Origin: Leptolyngbya sp. BC1307
Lineage (GTDB): Bacteria; Cyanobacteriota; Cyanobacteriia; Phormidesmidales; Phormidesmidaceae
Assembly: GCF_002286735.1 (NCBI RefSeq)
Contig: NZ_NRTA01000016.1
Coordinates: 1-64,000 of the forward strand
DNA: 64,000 nucleotides
Direction of reading: 5' to 3'
Both the position numbers and the translations under genes were made by a program. Below are positions 16,172-26,949 of the stretch, piece after piece. Under the pieces are notes generated by a model. That model was given only the letters and a program-made list of their open reading frames with translations. It had not been told where the DNA came from and searched no databases. The stretch's first letter is position 1, and every line of letters starts with the position of its first letter.

Positions 16172-17311
16172 CTAAGGCTTCACTAAGTACTGAGAGTCTA
16201 TCGGCTCCACAGCACCTGCTTGGACCAGTGCCTGATAGACCAGGGCGGATAACTCCGCTCGGGTAGTGGGCTGGTTCGGATTGAGTCGGTCGATGTTGGG
16301 ATAGTTGATGACCAGATTGCCCGCAGTCGCTGCCGCCATTTTTTCGTTGGCCCAGTTTGGAATGCTATTAGCATCCGCATAGCGATCTAATGATGCCTGG
16401 ACGTTAGCAGGCGCTTCTAGTCCTAGCCCGGAAACTAGCGTGGTCAGTGCCTGAGCGCGGGTGACTGGTGCATCCGGGGCAAAGGTATTGTCTGGGAATC
16501 CGGTCATGAATCCGCCTTTGACCACCTCTTCAATGGGTCCTCTCGCCCAGTAGTCGTTACCCACGTCAGAAAACGCGAGTGTTTCTTTGTTTTCGACTAA
16601 GTCAAATGCCTTAGCAACGATATTGGCTATCTGAGCGCGGGTAACGGGCTGATCGGGTCTGAACAGACCGTCCTCAAAGCCAGCAGTCAGCCCGCGGCTG
16701 CTCAGAGCATCGATGTGGGGCTTAGCCCAATAGTTGTCGGGCACATCGTTGAAATTGATAGGATTCTGTAGGCCACCAGTAACGGCGGCTGAAGGGGTCA
16801 CACCGGTCGCAGTGGCGGCTGTTTGCGGTTCTTTTGCATTAGGAATGACTTCGTCAGCAGCTAAGCCCTCTGTAGCCGCTGCGCCCGTGACACCAGCAGC
16901 AGTGCCAGCCGCCGCAGTGCCAAAGATACCGCGATCGCGCCTCCTAGCGAGTGTTTCTCTCCGGGCAGTGGCGCGGGCGGCTAGCCTACGGCGGGCTGAG
17001 CGAGGAAGTTCGTCAACTTCGTTTGCTGCATTGGCTATGCCGTCAGCAGCAGCGATTTCTTCGTCGATCTCTTCCGCTGACTCAGGTGAGAGCTGAGCGC
17101 GTGGGGCAATTAGGGGAGTATCTGAACCAACCAGCGACTGACCCAACTCTATGCCACCTCGGGTCAGTCCCCAAAACAGCACACTCCCGATAGAGAGAAA
17201 AGCGATCCCGACAGCAACCATCTCATCAAAACTGAGAGGACGGTTAGGGCCAGTCGAGGGGGGCGTAGAACCTTGAGGATCGTTAGGGGGCTCAATAGGA
17301 GATTGGGTCAC
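16172..17311 (-). CDS. S-layer homology (SLH) domain protein, membrane anchored
   Basis: Three SLH repeats: 'DVPDNYWAKPHIDALSSRGLTAGFEDGLFRPDQPVTRAQIA', 'DVGNDYWARGPIEEVVKGGFMTGFPDNTFAPDAPVTRAQALT', 'NYPNIDRLNPNQPTTRAELSALV'. Confidence 0.92.
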   Translation of the reverse strand: MTQSPIEPPNDPQGSTPPSTGPNRPLSFDEMVAVGIAFLSIGSVLFWGLTRGGIELGQSLVGSDTPLIAPRAQLSPESAEEIDEEIAAADGIANAANEVDELPRSARRRLAARATARRETLARRRDRGIFGTAAAGTAAGVTGAAATEGLAADEVIPNAKEPQTAATATGVTPSAAVTGGLQNPINFNDVPDNYWAKPHIDALSSRGLTAGFEDGLFRPDQPVTRAQIANIVAKAFDLVENKETLAFSDVGNDYWARGPIEEVVKGGFMTGFPDNTFAPDAPVTRAQALTTLVSGLGLEAPANVQASLDRYADANSIPNWANEKMAAATAGNLVINYPNIDRLNPNQPTTRAELSALVYQALVQAGAVEPIDSQYLVKP

Positions 17312-17541
17312 GGGAATGGTTGCCTCTATTAATTTAAGGATGGACGCTTTCTAAAGCTAGCGTCATACCTAGCAAACGCTTTAAATGTGTTAACTAAGCG
17401 TGTTAGTTTCCAAAAATAGAGCATTTTGGTCAAAAGATCAGCCGTCTTATGGCAGGCACTTTACCAATGTTCACCAATGCTGTCTAAAAATCTGACCTGT
17501 TAGACTGCAAGCAATTGTTTGATTGCCCTCTTAATAAACTC

Positions 17542-19626
17542 ATGACCAATCAGTTAGCCGATAGCAGCAGCCTGTATCTGAGAAAACATGCTGAAAACCC
17601 GGTGGACTGGTGGCCCTGGTGCGACGAGGCGCTAGAGAAAGCCGTTCAAGAAGACAAACCGATTTTTCTCTCGATTGGCTACTCTAGCTGCCACTGGTGC
17701 ACGGTGATGGAAGGAGAGGCTTTTTCGGATGAGGCGATTGCCACCTACCTCAACGCCAATTTTCTGCCTATCAAAGTAGATCGCGAAGAGCGCCCCGACA
17801 TTGACAGCATTTACATGCAGGCGCTGCAGATGATTGCAGGACAGGGCGGCTGGCCGCTGAATATCTTTTTAACCCCATCTGACAGGGTGCCTTTTTACGG
17901 CGGCACTTATTTTCCGGTAGAAGCTCGCTACGGTCGTCCGGGCTTTTTACAGGTGCTACAAGCCCTGCGCCAGCTCTACGATACCGACACCGATAAGGTT
18001 GAGTCTGTGAAGTCGCAGATTTTAGGCGGGCTAGAACAGTCGGCGCAGCTACAGGTCGGCGCACTAGACCAAACGCTGCTGCCAGAGGGAATCATCGCCT
18101 GCGCGAGAACGCTGATGCCCTTTGATACGGGCACGCGCTTTCCGATGATTCCCTACGCTAGGCTGGTGCTCCAGGGCGTTGGCAAAGCCTCTCCTGTGGA
18201 GAATCGCTTTCTATCAGCCGCAGACTCCGACACTCCGATTGATGGGCTGCATCTGGTTCGCCAGCGGGCTTTTAACCTGGTGACCGGCGGCATTTTTGAC
18301 CCTGTCGCGGGCGGCTTTCACCGCTATACCGTAGACCCTACCTGGACAGTGCCTCACTTTGAGAAAATGCTCTACGACAACGGCCAAATTGTAGAGTTTT
18401 TGGCTGAGGTATGGCAGAGCGGCGAGCAGTCTCCAGCGATCGCCCGCGCAATCGACCAGACGGTCGTTTGGCTGCAGCGAGAAATGCAAGCAGACGATGG
18501 ATTCTTCTACGCCGCGCAAGATGCCGATAACTTTACTAGCGCTGAGGCCAGCGAACCTGAAGAAGGTGACTTTTACGTTTGGTCAATGGCTGAGCTGACA
18601 ACGCTGCTCACTGCCGATGAACTCTCTGAACTCACTGCAGAATTTACAGTCACCGAAGCGGGCAACTTTGAGGGGCGCAATGTCTTACAGCGCAAGTCTA
18701 GCGGACAGCTCAGTCAAACGGTGGAGCAGGCGCTAGAAAAGCTGTTTCAGGTTCGCTATGGCGCGCTACCTGCTGACACACCCACGTTTAAACCCGCTGT
18801 TGATGCGCAGGCGGCTAAAACTGTCAATTGGCCCGGTCGCATTCCGCCCGTGACAGACACCAAGATGATCGTGGCCTGGAATGCGCTGATGATTTCAGGC
18901 TTAGCAAAGGCCGCCGCTGTGTTTGATCGAGCTGACTATCTGGCGATCGCCCTTCAAGCAACCCAGTACATCCAGCAGCACCAGCAGAGTGAAGGCACGT
19001 TTTACCGGCTGAACTACGACGGGCAAGCCGCCGTCCCCGCCCAGGCAGAAGACTATGCGCTGTATATCAAAGCGCTGCTCGATATACAGCAGGCTTGCCT
19101 GAGATTTGATGAATATCGGGCTCAGGCAGCAGATTGGCTGACGGCGGCGATCGCGCTTCAAACCCAGTTTGATCAGCAGCTCGGCAGCCAGCAAGGTGGC
19201 TACTTCAATGCAACCGGCAACGAGCTGATTGTGCAAGAGCGAGCCTATCAAGACAGTGCCATTCCGTCGGCTAATGGGGTAGCGATCGCCTCTCTCATGC
19301 GCCTGTTTCTCCTGACCGAAAATCAGGACTACCTCAGCCGCGCTGAAACCGCCCTACAGTCTTTTAGCACCGTCTTACAGAAAGTCCCCCGCGCCTGCCC
19401 TAGCTTGCTCAGCGCCCTAGACTGGTTCACACATCCCATGCTGATTCGGACAACGACTGACCAGATTCCTGAGCTGATGAACCAAATGCTACCTACGGCT
19501 GTGCTTCAGATTGAAGAGCTACCAGAAGGGGCGATCGCTCTTGTCTGCCATGGCCTAAGCTGCCAGGCACCCGCTACAGATATTGCTATGCTGCAAAATC
19601 AAATCAAGCAGAGTCAGGGGCTTTAA
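17542..19626 (+). CDS. Thioredoxin domain-containing protein (DUF255/YyaL/SPATA20 family)
   Basis: 'LYLRKHAENPVDWWPW', 'SIGYSSCHWCTVMEGEAF', 'GGWPLNIFLTPSDRVPFYGGTYFP'; start probably at internal Met 17542 of ORF 17515..19626. Confidence 0.92.
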   Translation: MTNQLADSSSLYLRKHAENPVDWWPWCDEALEKAVQEDKPIFLSIGYSSCHWCTVMEGEAFSDEAIATYLNANFLPIKVDREERPDIDSIYMQALQMIAGQGGWPLNIFLTPSDRVPFYGGTYFPVEARYGRPGFLQVLQALRQLYDTDTDKVESVKSQILGGLEQSAQLQVGALDQTLLPEGIIACARTLMPFDTGTRFPMIPYARLVLQGVGKASPVENRFLSAADSDTPIDGLHLVRQRAFNLVTGGIFDPVAGGFHRYTVDPTWTVPHFEKMLYDNGQIVEFLAEVWQSGEQSPAIARAIDQTVVWLQREMQADDGFFYAAQDADNFTSAEASEPEEGDFYVWSMAELTTLLTADELSELTAEFTVTEAGNFEGRNVLQRKSSGQLSQTVEQALEKLFQVRYGALPADTPTFKPAVDAQAAKTVNWPGRIPPVTDTKMIVAWNALMISGLAKAAAVFDRADYLAIALQATQYIQQHQQSEGTFYRLNYDGQAAVPAQAEDYALYIKALLDIQQACLRFDEYRAQAADWLTAAIALQTQFDQQLGSQQGGYFNATGNELIVQERAYQDSAIPSANGVAIASLMRLFLLTENQDYLSRAETALQSFSTVLQKVPRACPSLLSALDWFTHPMLIRTTTDQIPELMNQMLPTAVLQIEELPEGAIALVCHGLSCQAPATDIAMLQNQIKQSQGL

Positions 19627-19635
19627 CGGCAGTGC

Positions 19636-20814
19636 CTACAGCGTGGGAAAACGAATCTTGAGATAGTCATCTTCCATTTTTGCACCAGCGGGCTGAAGCG
19701 CAGCTAGGGCTTGAGGCAACACCAGATTACGGCGATGGTTGCCAATGCGAATATTCAGCTCGTCTGCCGTTTTGCTCAGCTCTACCTGGTCTTTAGGAAT
19801 GCCAGGTAAATATACTTCCAGGCTATAGCTGCCTTCTTCCTGCACCACTCTCAGCGTCGTTTCTTTGTAGTAAACCTGGGCCGGATCTTCGTCGCCGTAC
19901 AGCGTTTCTTTGAGTCTATCGAGCGCTTCTAGACCACACATTTCTTCCGAGTAAAGCGGCACTTCCTTAACCGGCAGCGGGTGAAAGTTGGCGTAGATCT
20001 GGTCTTTATATTTCGACTGCTGATCTTTCCAACGCTGAAAAAACGGATCGCTCACACTGTCTGGAATGATCCGGTTAGCCACGACCATATCGGTGGCCAC
20101 ATTATAAAGACTCAAGTAGGCATGGGCTCTGAGCGACTCTTTAATCACCATTTTCTCGGGGTTGGTCACCAGCCGAACTGAGGTGATTGTAGGATCAGAC
20201 AGAATTTTCTCTAGCGCTTCTAGCTGCTCATAAAATTCGTAGGGCGCATCCATCACCTCTTTGGTTGGCAAAGAAAAACCCGCCACTGGCCGAAAGAAAG
20301 GCTCTACTAGCGGGCGTAGCGCGGTAGAAACCGCCTGAAAAGGCTTGTATAGTCGGCGCATATACCAACCGGCAACTTCCGGCAAGCTGAGCAGACGGAG
20401 CGCTGTGCCGGTGGGCGCAGAGTCAATGATCAAAACGTCATATTCGTTTTCGTCGTAGTGACGCTTCATCCGCACCAGGCTAAAAATTTCATCCATGCCC
20501 GGTAAAATTGCCAGCTCTTCAGCTTCAATGCCCTCTAATCCTCTGGCCTGTAATACCTGAGTGATATAGCGTTTGACCGCGCCCCAGTTGCCTTCTAGCT
20601 CGCGCAGCGCGTCGAGTTCTGCGCCCCAAAGGTTCGGTCGGATTTCTTTCGGGTCGTGGCTGAGTTCTGTATCAAAGCTATCTGCTAATGAATGCGCCGG
20701 ATCGGTACTGAGCACAAGGGTTTTATGCCCCACCTCCGCACAGCGCAGGCCCGTTGCCGCCGCGACTGAGGTTTTGCCTACCCCACCTTTTCCGGTCATC
20801 AAAAGTACGCGCAT
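19636..20814 (-). CDS. TRC40/GET3/ArsA-family ATPase with C-terminal Hsp20-like domain
   Basis: Deviant Walker A '[18 protein letters not shown]', '[12 protein letters not shown]'; C-terminus '[37 protein letters not shown]'. Confidence 0.92.
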   Translation of the reverse strand: MRVLLMTGKGGVGKTSVAAATGLRCAEVGHKTLVLSTDPAHSLADSFDTELSHDPKEIRPNLWGAELDALRELEGNWGAVKRYITQVLQARGLEGIEAEELAILPGMDEIFSLVRMKRHYDENEYDVLIIDSAPTGTALRLLSLPEVAGWYMRRLYKPFQAVSTALRPLVEPFFRPVAGFSLPTKEVMDAPYEFYEQLEALEKILSDPTITSVRLVTNPEKMVIKESLRAHAYLSLYNVATDMVVANRIIPDSVSDPFFQRWKDQQSKYKDQIYANFHPLPVKEVPLYSEEMCGLEALDRLKETLYGDEDPAQVYYKETTLRVVQEEGSYSLEVYLPGIPKDQVELSKTADELNIRIGNHRRNLVLPQALAALQPAGAKMEDDYLKIRFPTL

Positions 20815-20948
20815 AGCAAGCTGGCCTGTAATGAAATAACGTTATTTCACTGTAACCAGTTTTGCAGGGGTTCTGGAAGTTTCTCATGCTGTAGAGAGAG
20901 ATATAGGTGCGATCGCAATCCCCTATTGATTTTCTCTACTGAACATTT

Positions 20949-22793
20949 CTACTGAACATTGAGATACTGCAAAATCCCGTTGGCAATCCCATCGGCAATT
21001 CGACCGACGGCCTGCGGATCTCTAAACCGAGCCGCATCTTCACGGCCTGTGACAAACCCAGTTTCTACTAGCACAGCTGGCATTGAAGTATTGACCAATA
21101 CGTAGAATCGAGCCCGGCGCACACCGCGATCATTTAAATCAGTGCGCTGTAAAAGGCTGTTGTGAATAGTCTGCGCTAACCGCAAACCAGAGGAATGGTA
21201 GTAAGTCTCCAGCCCGTTGACTTCAGGGCGGCTCAGGCTAATCGCGTTGGCGTGAATGCTCACGAAAATATCGGCATTGGCGCGTTCGGCGATGTCTACT
21301 CGGGGCTGCAGGTCAAGCTCCCGGTCATCGGCGCGGGCCATCACAGTGTTAATTCCCCGATCATTGAGGATTTGCTGGACGCGGCGGGAGATGTCGAGGT
21401 TAATGTCTTTTTCTCTCAAACCGCCAATACCAATCGCCCCTGGGTCACGGCCACCGTGGCCGGCGTCAAGCACGACCGTTAGCTGGCCCTGGCGAGGCCG
21501 AGGGACAGAGGGAGCAGGCACTGAAGGAGCGGGTACGGCGGGAGAGGGCACAGAGGGGGCAGGAGCAGGCCGAGGAACGCTGGCAACGGGCGCTGATCCT
21601 TCGATAATTTGCGCGGGCAGTCGGGCGGCGCTGAGCCTTTGCTGTAGCTGCTCTGCCCGGTCACGCTCGCGGAATCGCCCGGCCTGAATAAACGGACGGC
21701 CATTAACCTGTGTTCGAAAAGCACCCGCTTCGATAGTATTGACGCGATCGCGCGTATCCGCCCCACTCTCAGGCACCACCACCTGATAGTACGTGTCGCT
21801 GCTAGCCGGCTGACCGGGGAGCGCCGCCCGCCGCCCTTCAATAATTTGAGACTCAATGCCCTGCCCTGAGAGTTGGGCAACTAGCTGATCGGCCCGCGTC
21901 TGCTCTTGAAAAAGGCCCGCCTGGATCACCTGCCGACCGTCAACGGTAGCATTAAAGGCATCAGGAGCGATCTGCCGAACGCGCGATCGCACAATAATCG
22001 ATGAGCTAGGAACGATTACCTGATAAAAGGTCTCTCCACTAGCCGGACTGCTCGGACGGACAGGAGACGCCCCCGGCGCAGGCAGTGAGCCGCCGCTCAA
22101 GATAGGCGGCCTCACAGGTGTCGGCGCAGCCGGTGCCGGAACAGCGGGGGTAGGCGCAGCGGGTGCGGTCGGGGCCGGGGCCGCGGGTCGAGGACCACCC
22201 GCCTGGGCGATGACTGTTTCTAAGCTCTGGCTATTAGAAAGATAAACATGGCCCTGAGCACTACCATTGAGAGTTCTCCGTGATAGCTGCCAACCAGGAT
22301 CTAAGGTGATTTTGACAAAGTCGTTGGCGACGCCGTTACTACGACCAATTTCTAGCGTTGGTAGGTCGCCGCCCTGACCTGGCAAGGCACCGGGCAAAGC
22401 AATCAAAACCAGACTGTCTCCCTGACGGGTCAACTGCAGTCGGTAGCGGCGGCTGAGATCTTCGTTACCAATATTGACCGAGTAGCCATTGCTGTCAGAT
22501 CGCCGCCCGCAAATACCTGAAAAGTCAAAATTGAGCAGCAGCGGCTCAATCACCGTAGGACTGCCCGCCCGTTCAGCAAAGCAGGCGCGCTGGTCGGAGA
22601 GCTGCTCTAAAATCAGCAGCCGGAAGAACCGACCGTTGGACACCGGTTCTGCGATCGCCACAGCTCGCTCTGGCGCAATCGGTTGCTGGCCGTAGTTTTG
22701 GGCTAAAGCACTAGTAGAAGCGATCGCACTGCCGACTAAAGTAGCAGCAGTCAGCGCAGTAAGTGTGGTGAGGCGACGAATTGCAGATTTCAT
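20949..22793 (-). CDS. N-acetylmuramoyl-L-alanine amidase (Amidase_3), with two SPOR-like repeats
   Basis: 'LTVVLDAGHGGRDPGAIGIGGLREKDINLDISRRV', 'FVSIHANAISLSRPEVNGLETYYH'; two homologous 'YYQVVVP...FIQAGRFRERDRAEQL' blocks. Confidence 0.93.
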   Translation of the reverse strand: MKSAIRRLTTLTALTAATLVGSAIASTSALAQNYGQQPIAPERAVAIAEPVSNGRFFRLLILEQLSDQRACFAERAGSPTVIEPLLLNFDFSGICGRRSDSNGYSVNIGNEDLSRRYRLQLTRQGDSLVLIALPGALPGQGGDLPTLEIGRSNGVANDFVKITLDPGWQLSRRTLNGSAQGHVYLSNSQSLETVIAQAGGPRPAAPAPTAPAAPTPAVPAPAAPTPVRPPILSGGSLPAPGASPVRPSSPASGETFYQVIVPSSSIIVRSRVRQIAPDAFNATVDGRQVIQAGLFQEQTRADQLVAQLSGQGIESQIIEGRRAALPGQPASSDTYYQVVVPESGADTRDRVNTIEAGAFRTQVNGRPFIQAGRFRERDRAEQLQQRLSAARLPAQIIEGSAPVASVPRPAPAPSVPSPAVPAPSVPAPSVPRPRQGQLTVVLDAGHGGRDPGAIGIGGLREKDINLDISRRVQQILNDRGINTVMARADDRELDLQPRVDIAERANADIFVSIHANAISLSRPEVNGLETYYHSSGLRLAQTIHNSLLQRTDLNDRGVRRARFYVLVNTSMPAVLVETGFVTGREDAARFRDPQAVGRIADGIANGILQYLNVQ

Positions 22794-23081
22794 GTCTTCA
22801 GCAGTGAGCAGTGCAGCGAACAGTGATCAGATTCCCGGTGTTACTCTTATTCGCCAACAGGACTATAGCAGGTAGGTTGGGCTTCTAAAGCACTGACCCT
22901 ATTGAGTGGGTTTTCTTTCTCAGCAGGTTGAGTTTATGTGACTACTTTTGATTTGTCACATCCGCTCATAATCAGCCCTTGAGCGATTTATTAAGTTCAC
23001 AGACAGCGCTCATCTCTGTTTCATGTGACCAACTTATTTTGTTCATACAGCTTCTAAAAGTTACCCATAGGTCTCATCAAA

Positions 23082-23675
23082 ATGAATATCGCCCGGAGAT
23101 TTATGGTCTCATTTCGTCAGCCTTTAGCCGCCTTAGCCGCAGGCACCGTGATCGCCATTGGTCTGGCAGCCTGCTCCCCCACTGAAACGGCTCTCCCTGA
23201 AACTGCACTCCCTGAACCGGCAGCAGCCCCCACCGGCACTGAACCAGCCGCCCAGCCGCCTGCCGTCACCGCCGCTGCTAGCCCTGAGACTGCGGTGACT
23301 AAAACCTACTTAAAAGACGGCGTGGCCATCTCAGGGGCCGATCCGGTTGCCTACTTTAGCGAAGCCGCCTTTGTCCCTGGCAGCGCCGACTATACCTATG
23401 AATGGCAGGGCGCAACCTGGCAGTTTGCCAGCGCTGAAAACCGCGATCGCTTTGCCAGCAACCCAGAGCAATATGCCCCCGAATACGGTGGGTTCTGCGC
23501 CTGGGCCGTCGCCGCCAAAAACGCTCTGGTGCCCACCGACCCCAACACCTGGAGCATCGTTGATGGCAAGCTATATCTCAATGCCAATCAGCAGGTTCAA
23601 AACCGCTGGCAAGCCGATGAGCCCGGCTTTATTGCCCAAGCCGACAGCAGCTGGCCAACCCTGGCCCAGCCGTAG
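23082..23675 (+). CDS. YHS-domain lipoprotein
   Basis: Lipobox 'LAAC'; 'DGVAISGADPVAYFSEAAFVPGSADYTYEWQGATWQFASAENRDRFASNPEQYAPEYGGFCA'. Confidence 0.85.
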   Translation: MNIARRFMVSFRQPLAALAAGTVIAIGLAACSPTETALPETALPEPAAAPTGTEPAAQPPAVTAAASPETAVTKTYLKDGVAISGADPVAYFSEAAFVPGSADYTYEWQGATWQFASAENRDRFASNPEQYAPEYGGFCAWAVAAKNALVPTDPNTWSIVDGKLYLNANQQVQNRWQADEPGFIAQADSSWPTLAQP

Positions 23676-23834
23676 CCATGAGCCAAACCGGTTGTTTTAC
23701 TCAGGCTGCGCAAGACCCGCAGCAAAAAACCGCAGCACTAGCTAGACTTTAGACAGAGCAACGATTGGCGTGAATTACAGCGCTGACCGGTACTCTGCGC
23801 AGTAAACGACGCATAGTTGGGCGGCATAGCAAGC

Positions 23835-24584
23835 ATGGGAAGACGGCTGTTGACGAGAGTTTTGGTAGGGCTGAGCATTTTCTTCATCAGCTGGGGGACG
23901 GTAGGCTGCGCTCAAGTCAATGCCCCCGAGCAACCGGCTAATTCTGACCAGGTTGGTATGGCTGTCTCTATGAGTGATGGCAGCAAGAGTGATGGCAGCA
24001 AGAGTGATGGCAGCAAGAGTGATGGCAGCAAGAGTGATGGCAGCAATGCTGATTTGGCGACGGCCACCTTTGCAGGCGGCTGCTTTTGGTGCATGGAGCC
24101 GCCTTACGATCAGCTACCAGGCGTTGTCTCTACAACGTCAGGATACACAGGCGGTACCGTTGAAGACCCGACTTATACAGAGGTCTCTGCGGGTGGTACA
24201 GGCCATGTAGAGGCGATGCAGGTACGCTATGATCCTAGCCAGGTGAGCTACGAAACCCTGTTAGAGACGTTTTGGCACAACATAGACCCGCTGGACGAGC
24301 AGGGGCAGTTTTGCGATAAGGGGAGCCAGTACCGCTCAGTCGTTTTTTACGAAAACCCCAACCAGCAATCGCTAGCACAGGCCTCCAAGCAAGCTGTAGC
24401 CAGTCGATTTGATCAGCCCATAGCCACAGAAATTTTGCCTGCAGACGATTTTTATCCCGCCGAAGATTACCACCAGAACTATTACGAAACTCGCCCTATA
24501 CGATACAAGGTGTATCGGTTTGGCTGTGGGCGAGATCAGCGCCTGTCCGAAATATGGGGAGCGGATGCCCCTGATCATGAGTAG
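23835..24584 (+). CDS. msrA: Peptide-methionine (S)-S-oxide reductase MsrA, exported lipoprotein form
   Basis: 'TFAGGCFWCMEPPYDQLPGVVSTTSGYTGG'; N-terminal signal ending in a 'TVGC' lipobox; start probably at internal Met of ORF 23817. Confidence 0.92.
   Translation: MGRRLLTRVLVGLSIFFISWGTVGCAQVNAPEQPANSDQVGMAVSMSDGSKSDGSKSDGSKSDGSKSDGSNADLATATFAGGCFWCMEPPYDQLPGVVSTTSGYTGGTVEDPTYTEVSAGGTGHVEAMQVRYDPSQVSYETLLETFWHNIDPLDEQGQFCDKGSQYRSVVFYENPNQQSLAQASKQAVASRFDQPIATEILPADDFYPAEDYHQNYYETRPIRYKVYRFGCGRDQRLSEIWGADAPDHE
23973..24047 (+). repeat. 5 x 15-bp tandem repeat inside msrA (encodes SDGSK/SDGSN)
   Basis: agtgatggcagcaag repeated, last unit agtgatggcagcaat. Confidence 0.97.
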
Positions 24585-24930
24585 TTTTTGTCAACTTCAC
24601 ACTGTCTGGCGCTAGCTTCATCACTTAATGTCGGCATTGTAAAACCGGGCGCTGCTCCATACTCAAAAGCTGATTTCTATTGGATATTGGAGATTCGTTT
24701 CTAGCCTGTTTACCATGGGCTTCCGTTTCTGACAGGGGTTTTAGTAGATAGAGCGTGATGGATAGACGATATCGCCAGTCGAACGCACTGTAACGCTGTC
24801 TAGGCAGTATGCTCATGCTGTATTCACTTTGCCTGCACTCACTTTACCTGTACTCATTTTGAGGGTGGCCTGACGAGGCTGCACTGCTTAAAACTTTAAG
24901 AACTTAGTTCAAGAATCCCTACGCTCAGGG

Positions 24931-25668
24931 TTGAAAGCTTGTATGGATATGACTTTGGCTTGGCTGCGAAAAAAACGGGTTTGGGTAGGGCTGGCGATCG
25001 CCAGCTGCTTAGCCGTTGTGATCAGCCAGATGCCCTTAGTGACCTGGCTCACTGACGCCCATCAATGGCTGGCAGGGTGGGGAGTTTGGACCATTCCGAT
25101 GTTCATGGCCATCTATATCGTTGCGGCTATTTTTGGCTTGCCCAACATCGTTTTAATCCTGGCAGCGGGCACCCTATTTGGCCTGACAGAAGGCGTCGTC
25201 AGCGCTTCTATCGCCGACACCCTGAGCATTGCCGCCTGCTTTGTGATTGGGCAAACAGTGGCTCGCCGCTGGATTATTAAAGTCGTACGAGAGAACAGCC
25301 GGTTTCACAGGTTAGACCGGGCGTTTGCCCAGCAAGGCTGGAAGATAGTACTGCTCAGCCGCCTATCGCCTTTGCTCCCTTCCAATATCCTTAACTATGG
25401 CTTTAGCCTGACTCAAATTAATTTTTGGGAGTATCTGTTTTTCTCCTGGCTGGGAATGCTGCCGGTCATTTTTACCTATGTCTATGTCGGCACCTTTAGC
25501 GCCAACATACTCACGCTAAACGGGCAGCCCGAAAACATGGTTTTTCAGGCATTAGGTCTGGTTGCAACGCTAGGGGTGATGATCTACACCACCCGGCTGA
25601 CGACTTCAGCGCTCCGTCACCAGGAAACTCATGAGGCTGAGCACCGTCACCGCCACCGTCACCGGTAG
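24931..25668 (+). CDS. TVP38/TMEM64 (DedA/VTT) family membrane protein
   Basis: 'AAGTLFGLTEGVVSASIADTLSIAACFVIGQTVARRWI', 'LSRLSPLLPSNILNYGFSLTQINFWEYLFFSWLGMLP'; His/Arg tail. Confidence 0.9.
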   Translation: MKACMDMTLAWLRKKRVWVGLAIASCLAVVISQMPLVTWLTDAHQWLAGWGVWTIPMFMAIYIVAAIFGLPNIVLILAAGTLFGLTEGVVSASIADTLSIAACFVIGQTVARRWIIKVVRENSRFHRLDRAFAQQGWKIVLLSRLSPLLPSNILNYGFSLTQINFWEYLFFSWLGMLPVIFTYVYVGTFSANILTLNGQPENMVFQALGLVATLGVMIYTTRLTTSALRHQETHEAEHRHRHRHR

Positions 25669-25745
25669 CTGAACCCCTCAGGCCCGATAGAGCCACTAGC
25701 TCAGCCCAGGCCCGAGTTGACTAGCCCGAGTTGGGGTTGCAACCG

Positions 25746-26243
25746 CTATTCAGCTGGGCCTAAAGCTTCTGGCTTGTGAGCGGCTTCGCTGCCTGTGCTT
25801 TCGCTTTCTATCAGATATTGCGGATCAGACTCGGTGGCTTTGGCCGTATATCCTTTAATATCGGTCGTTTCAGTGAGTTTTTCTTTGATGGTGCCGGTTG
25901 TTTTGCCCTGGCTAGTGTTCCACTGAACGCGATCGCCTGACTCAAAGCTATCGGCACCGCTCTCTGCAGACGAGGACGCACGACCGCTCGAATCAGCCTG
26001 AGAACTGGACTGAGCGCTGGCCTTGGATAGCGCATCCGGGCGATGACCGGTCACGTTGCCAGTATTGTCATTCTCAACGAGATAGCGCGGATCGCCCTTG
26101 GAAGCAGAGACGGTATTGCCATCTACCTGCTTATCTTTAGTCAGGTGCTCCTGCACCGTGCCGGTCGCTGTGCCCTGCCCAGAAGGCCACTCTACCCGGT
26201 CACCTTTTTTGAACGCTGGCTTTGCCATTAGATGATTTCTCAA
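25746..26243 (-). CDS. Tandem HVA1/DUF2945 (TUDOR-like) domain protein
   Basis: Two homologous blocks 'FKKGDRVEWPSGQGTATGTVQEHLT...PRYLVENDNTGNVTGHRPDAL' and 'FESGDRVQWNTSQGKTTGTIKEKLT...PQYLIESESTGSEAAHKPEAL'. Confidence 0.88.
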   Translation of the reverse strand: MRNHLMAKPAFKKGDRVEWPSGQGTATGTVQEHLTKDKQVDGNTVSASKGDPRYLVENDNTGNVTGHRPDALSKASAQSSSQADSSGRASSSAESGADSFESGDRVQWNTSQGKTTGTIKEKLTETTDIKGYTAKATESDPQYLIESESTGSEAAHKPEALGPAE

Positions 26244-26617
26244 GAAGTTACTAATTTGGCCTGTGGAGTGTACTCAACCCACATAGCTACCTAGCCAGGG
26301 TAGAGAGCTTACCGCCTGTATAACCTCTGTCCATTCTCAGGTTTGTCAATCTCGGCCAGCAAAATATATAAAAAGACAGATAGCGTTACCTCTGCAGTAG
26401 CGCGACCATTTTCATATATTTAATAAATATTAACTATAGAAAAATCCGCAGCAAAGTAGCTCTGCAAAACTCTCTTTGAAGAAGTCACCTATAGATGGGC
26501 GCAGCTTCGCTCCTATAGATATTTGAGCCTAGATATTTGAGCCGGATACTCTTATAGTACAAACGAACCATTTTTGATCTGTTTCTCGCAGTTCTGACGA
26601 TGCTGACCGAGGTGCTT

Positions 26618-26860
26618 ATGAACACTCAACTGATGCCAGGAACGTTTGTCCGCCTGAAAGGTCAGCCCAGTGATTTGCCAGACTTCATCTTGGAGCGCTA
26701 TCTGGGGAAATTTTGCTGGATTCGACAGCAGGCTTGGGGAAAATGCGTTCAGTGGAAAGTCGAAGCGACACGGATTGAAACTGAGCCAGCGGTCGGCGGT
26801 GCTGAGCAGGTCTATGCGCCGGTCAGCCGATTGCCGCTGCATTTATCGTCTTTGCATTAA
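26618..26860 (+). CDS. Small conserved-looking hypothetical protein
   Basis: MNTQLMPGTFVRLKGQPSDLPDFILERYLGKFCWIRQQAWGKCVQWKVEATRI; compact fold-like sequence. Confidence 0.6.
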   Translation: MNTQLMPGTFVRLKGQPSDLPDFILERYLGKFCWIRQQAWGKCVQWKVEATRIETEPAVGGAEQVYAPVSRLPLHLSSLH

Positions 26861-26949
26861 GATCGTAGCTAGTTGCTAGTGAGCGATCGCCCGCTGTTTT
26901 GCCTTTTGCAGAGCAGCTGTTGTCCACACAAAAATTTACACCCAAAACT

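Noticed and set aside
21256-21687. 143-aa plus ORF inside the amidase gene
   Set aside because: Low-complexity GAGTEGAG shadow frame of the Pro/Ala/Val-rich linker.
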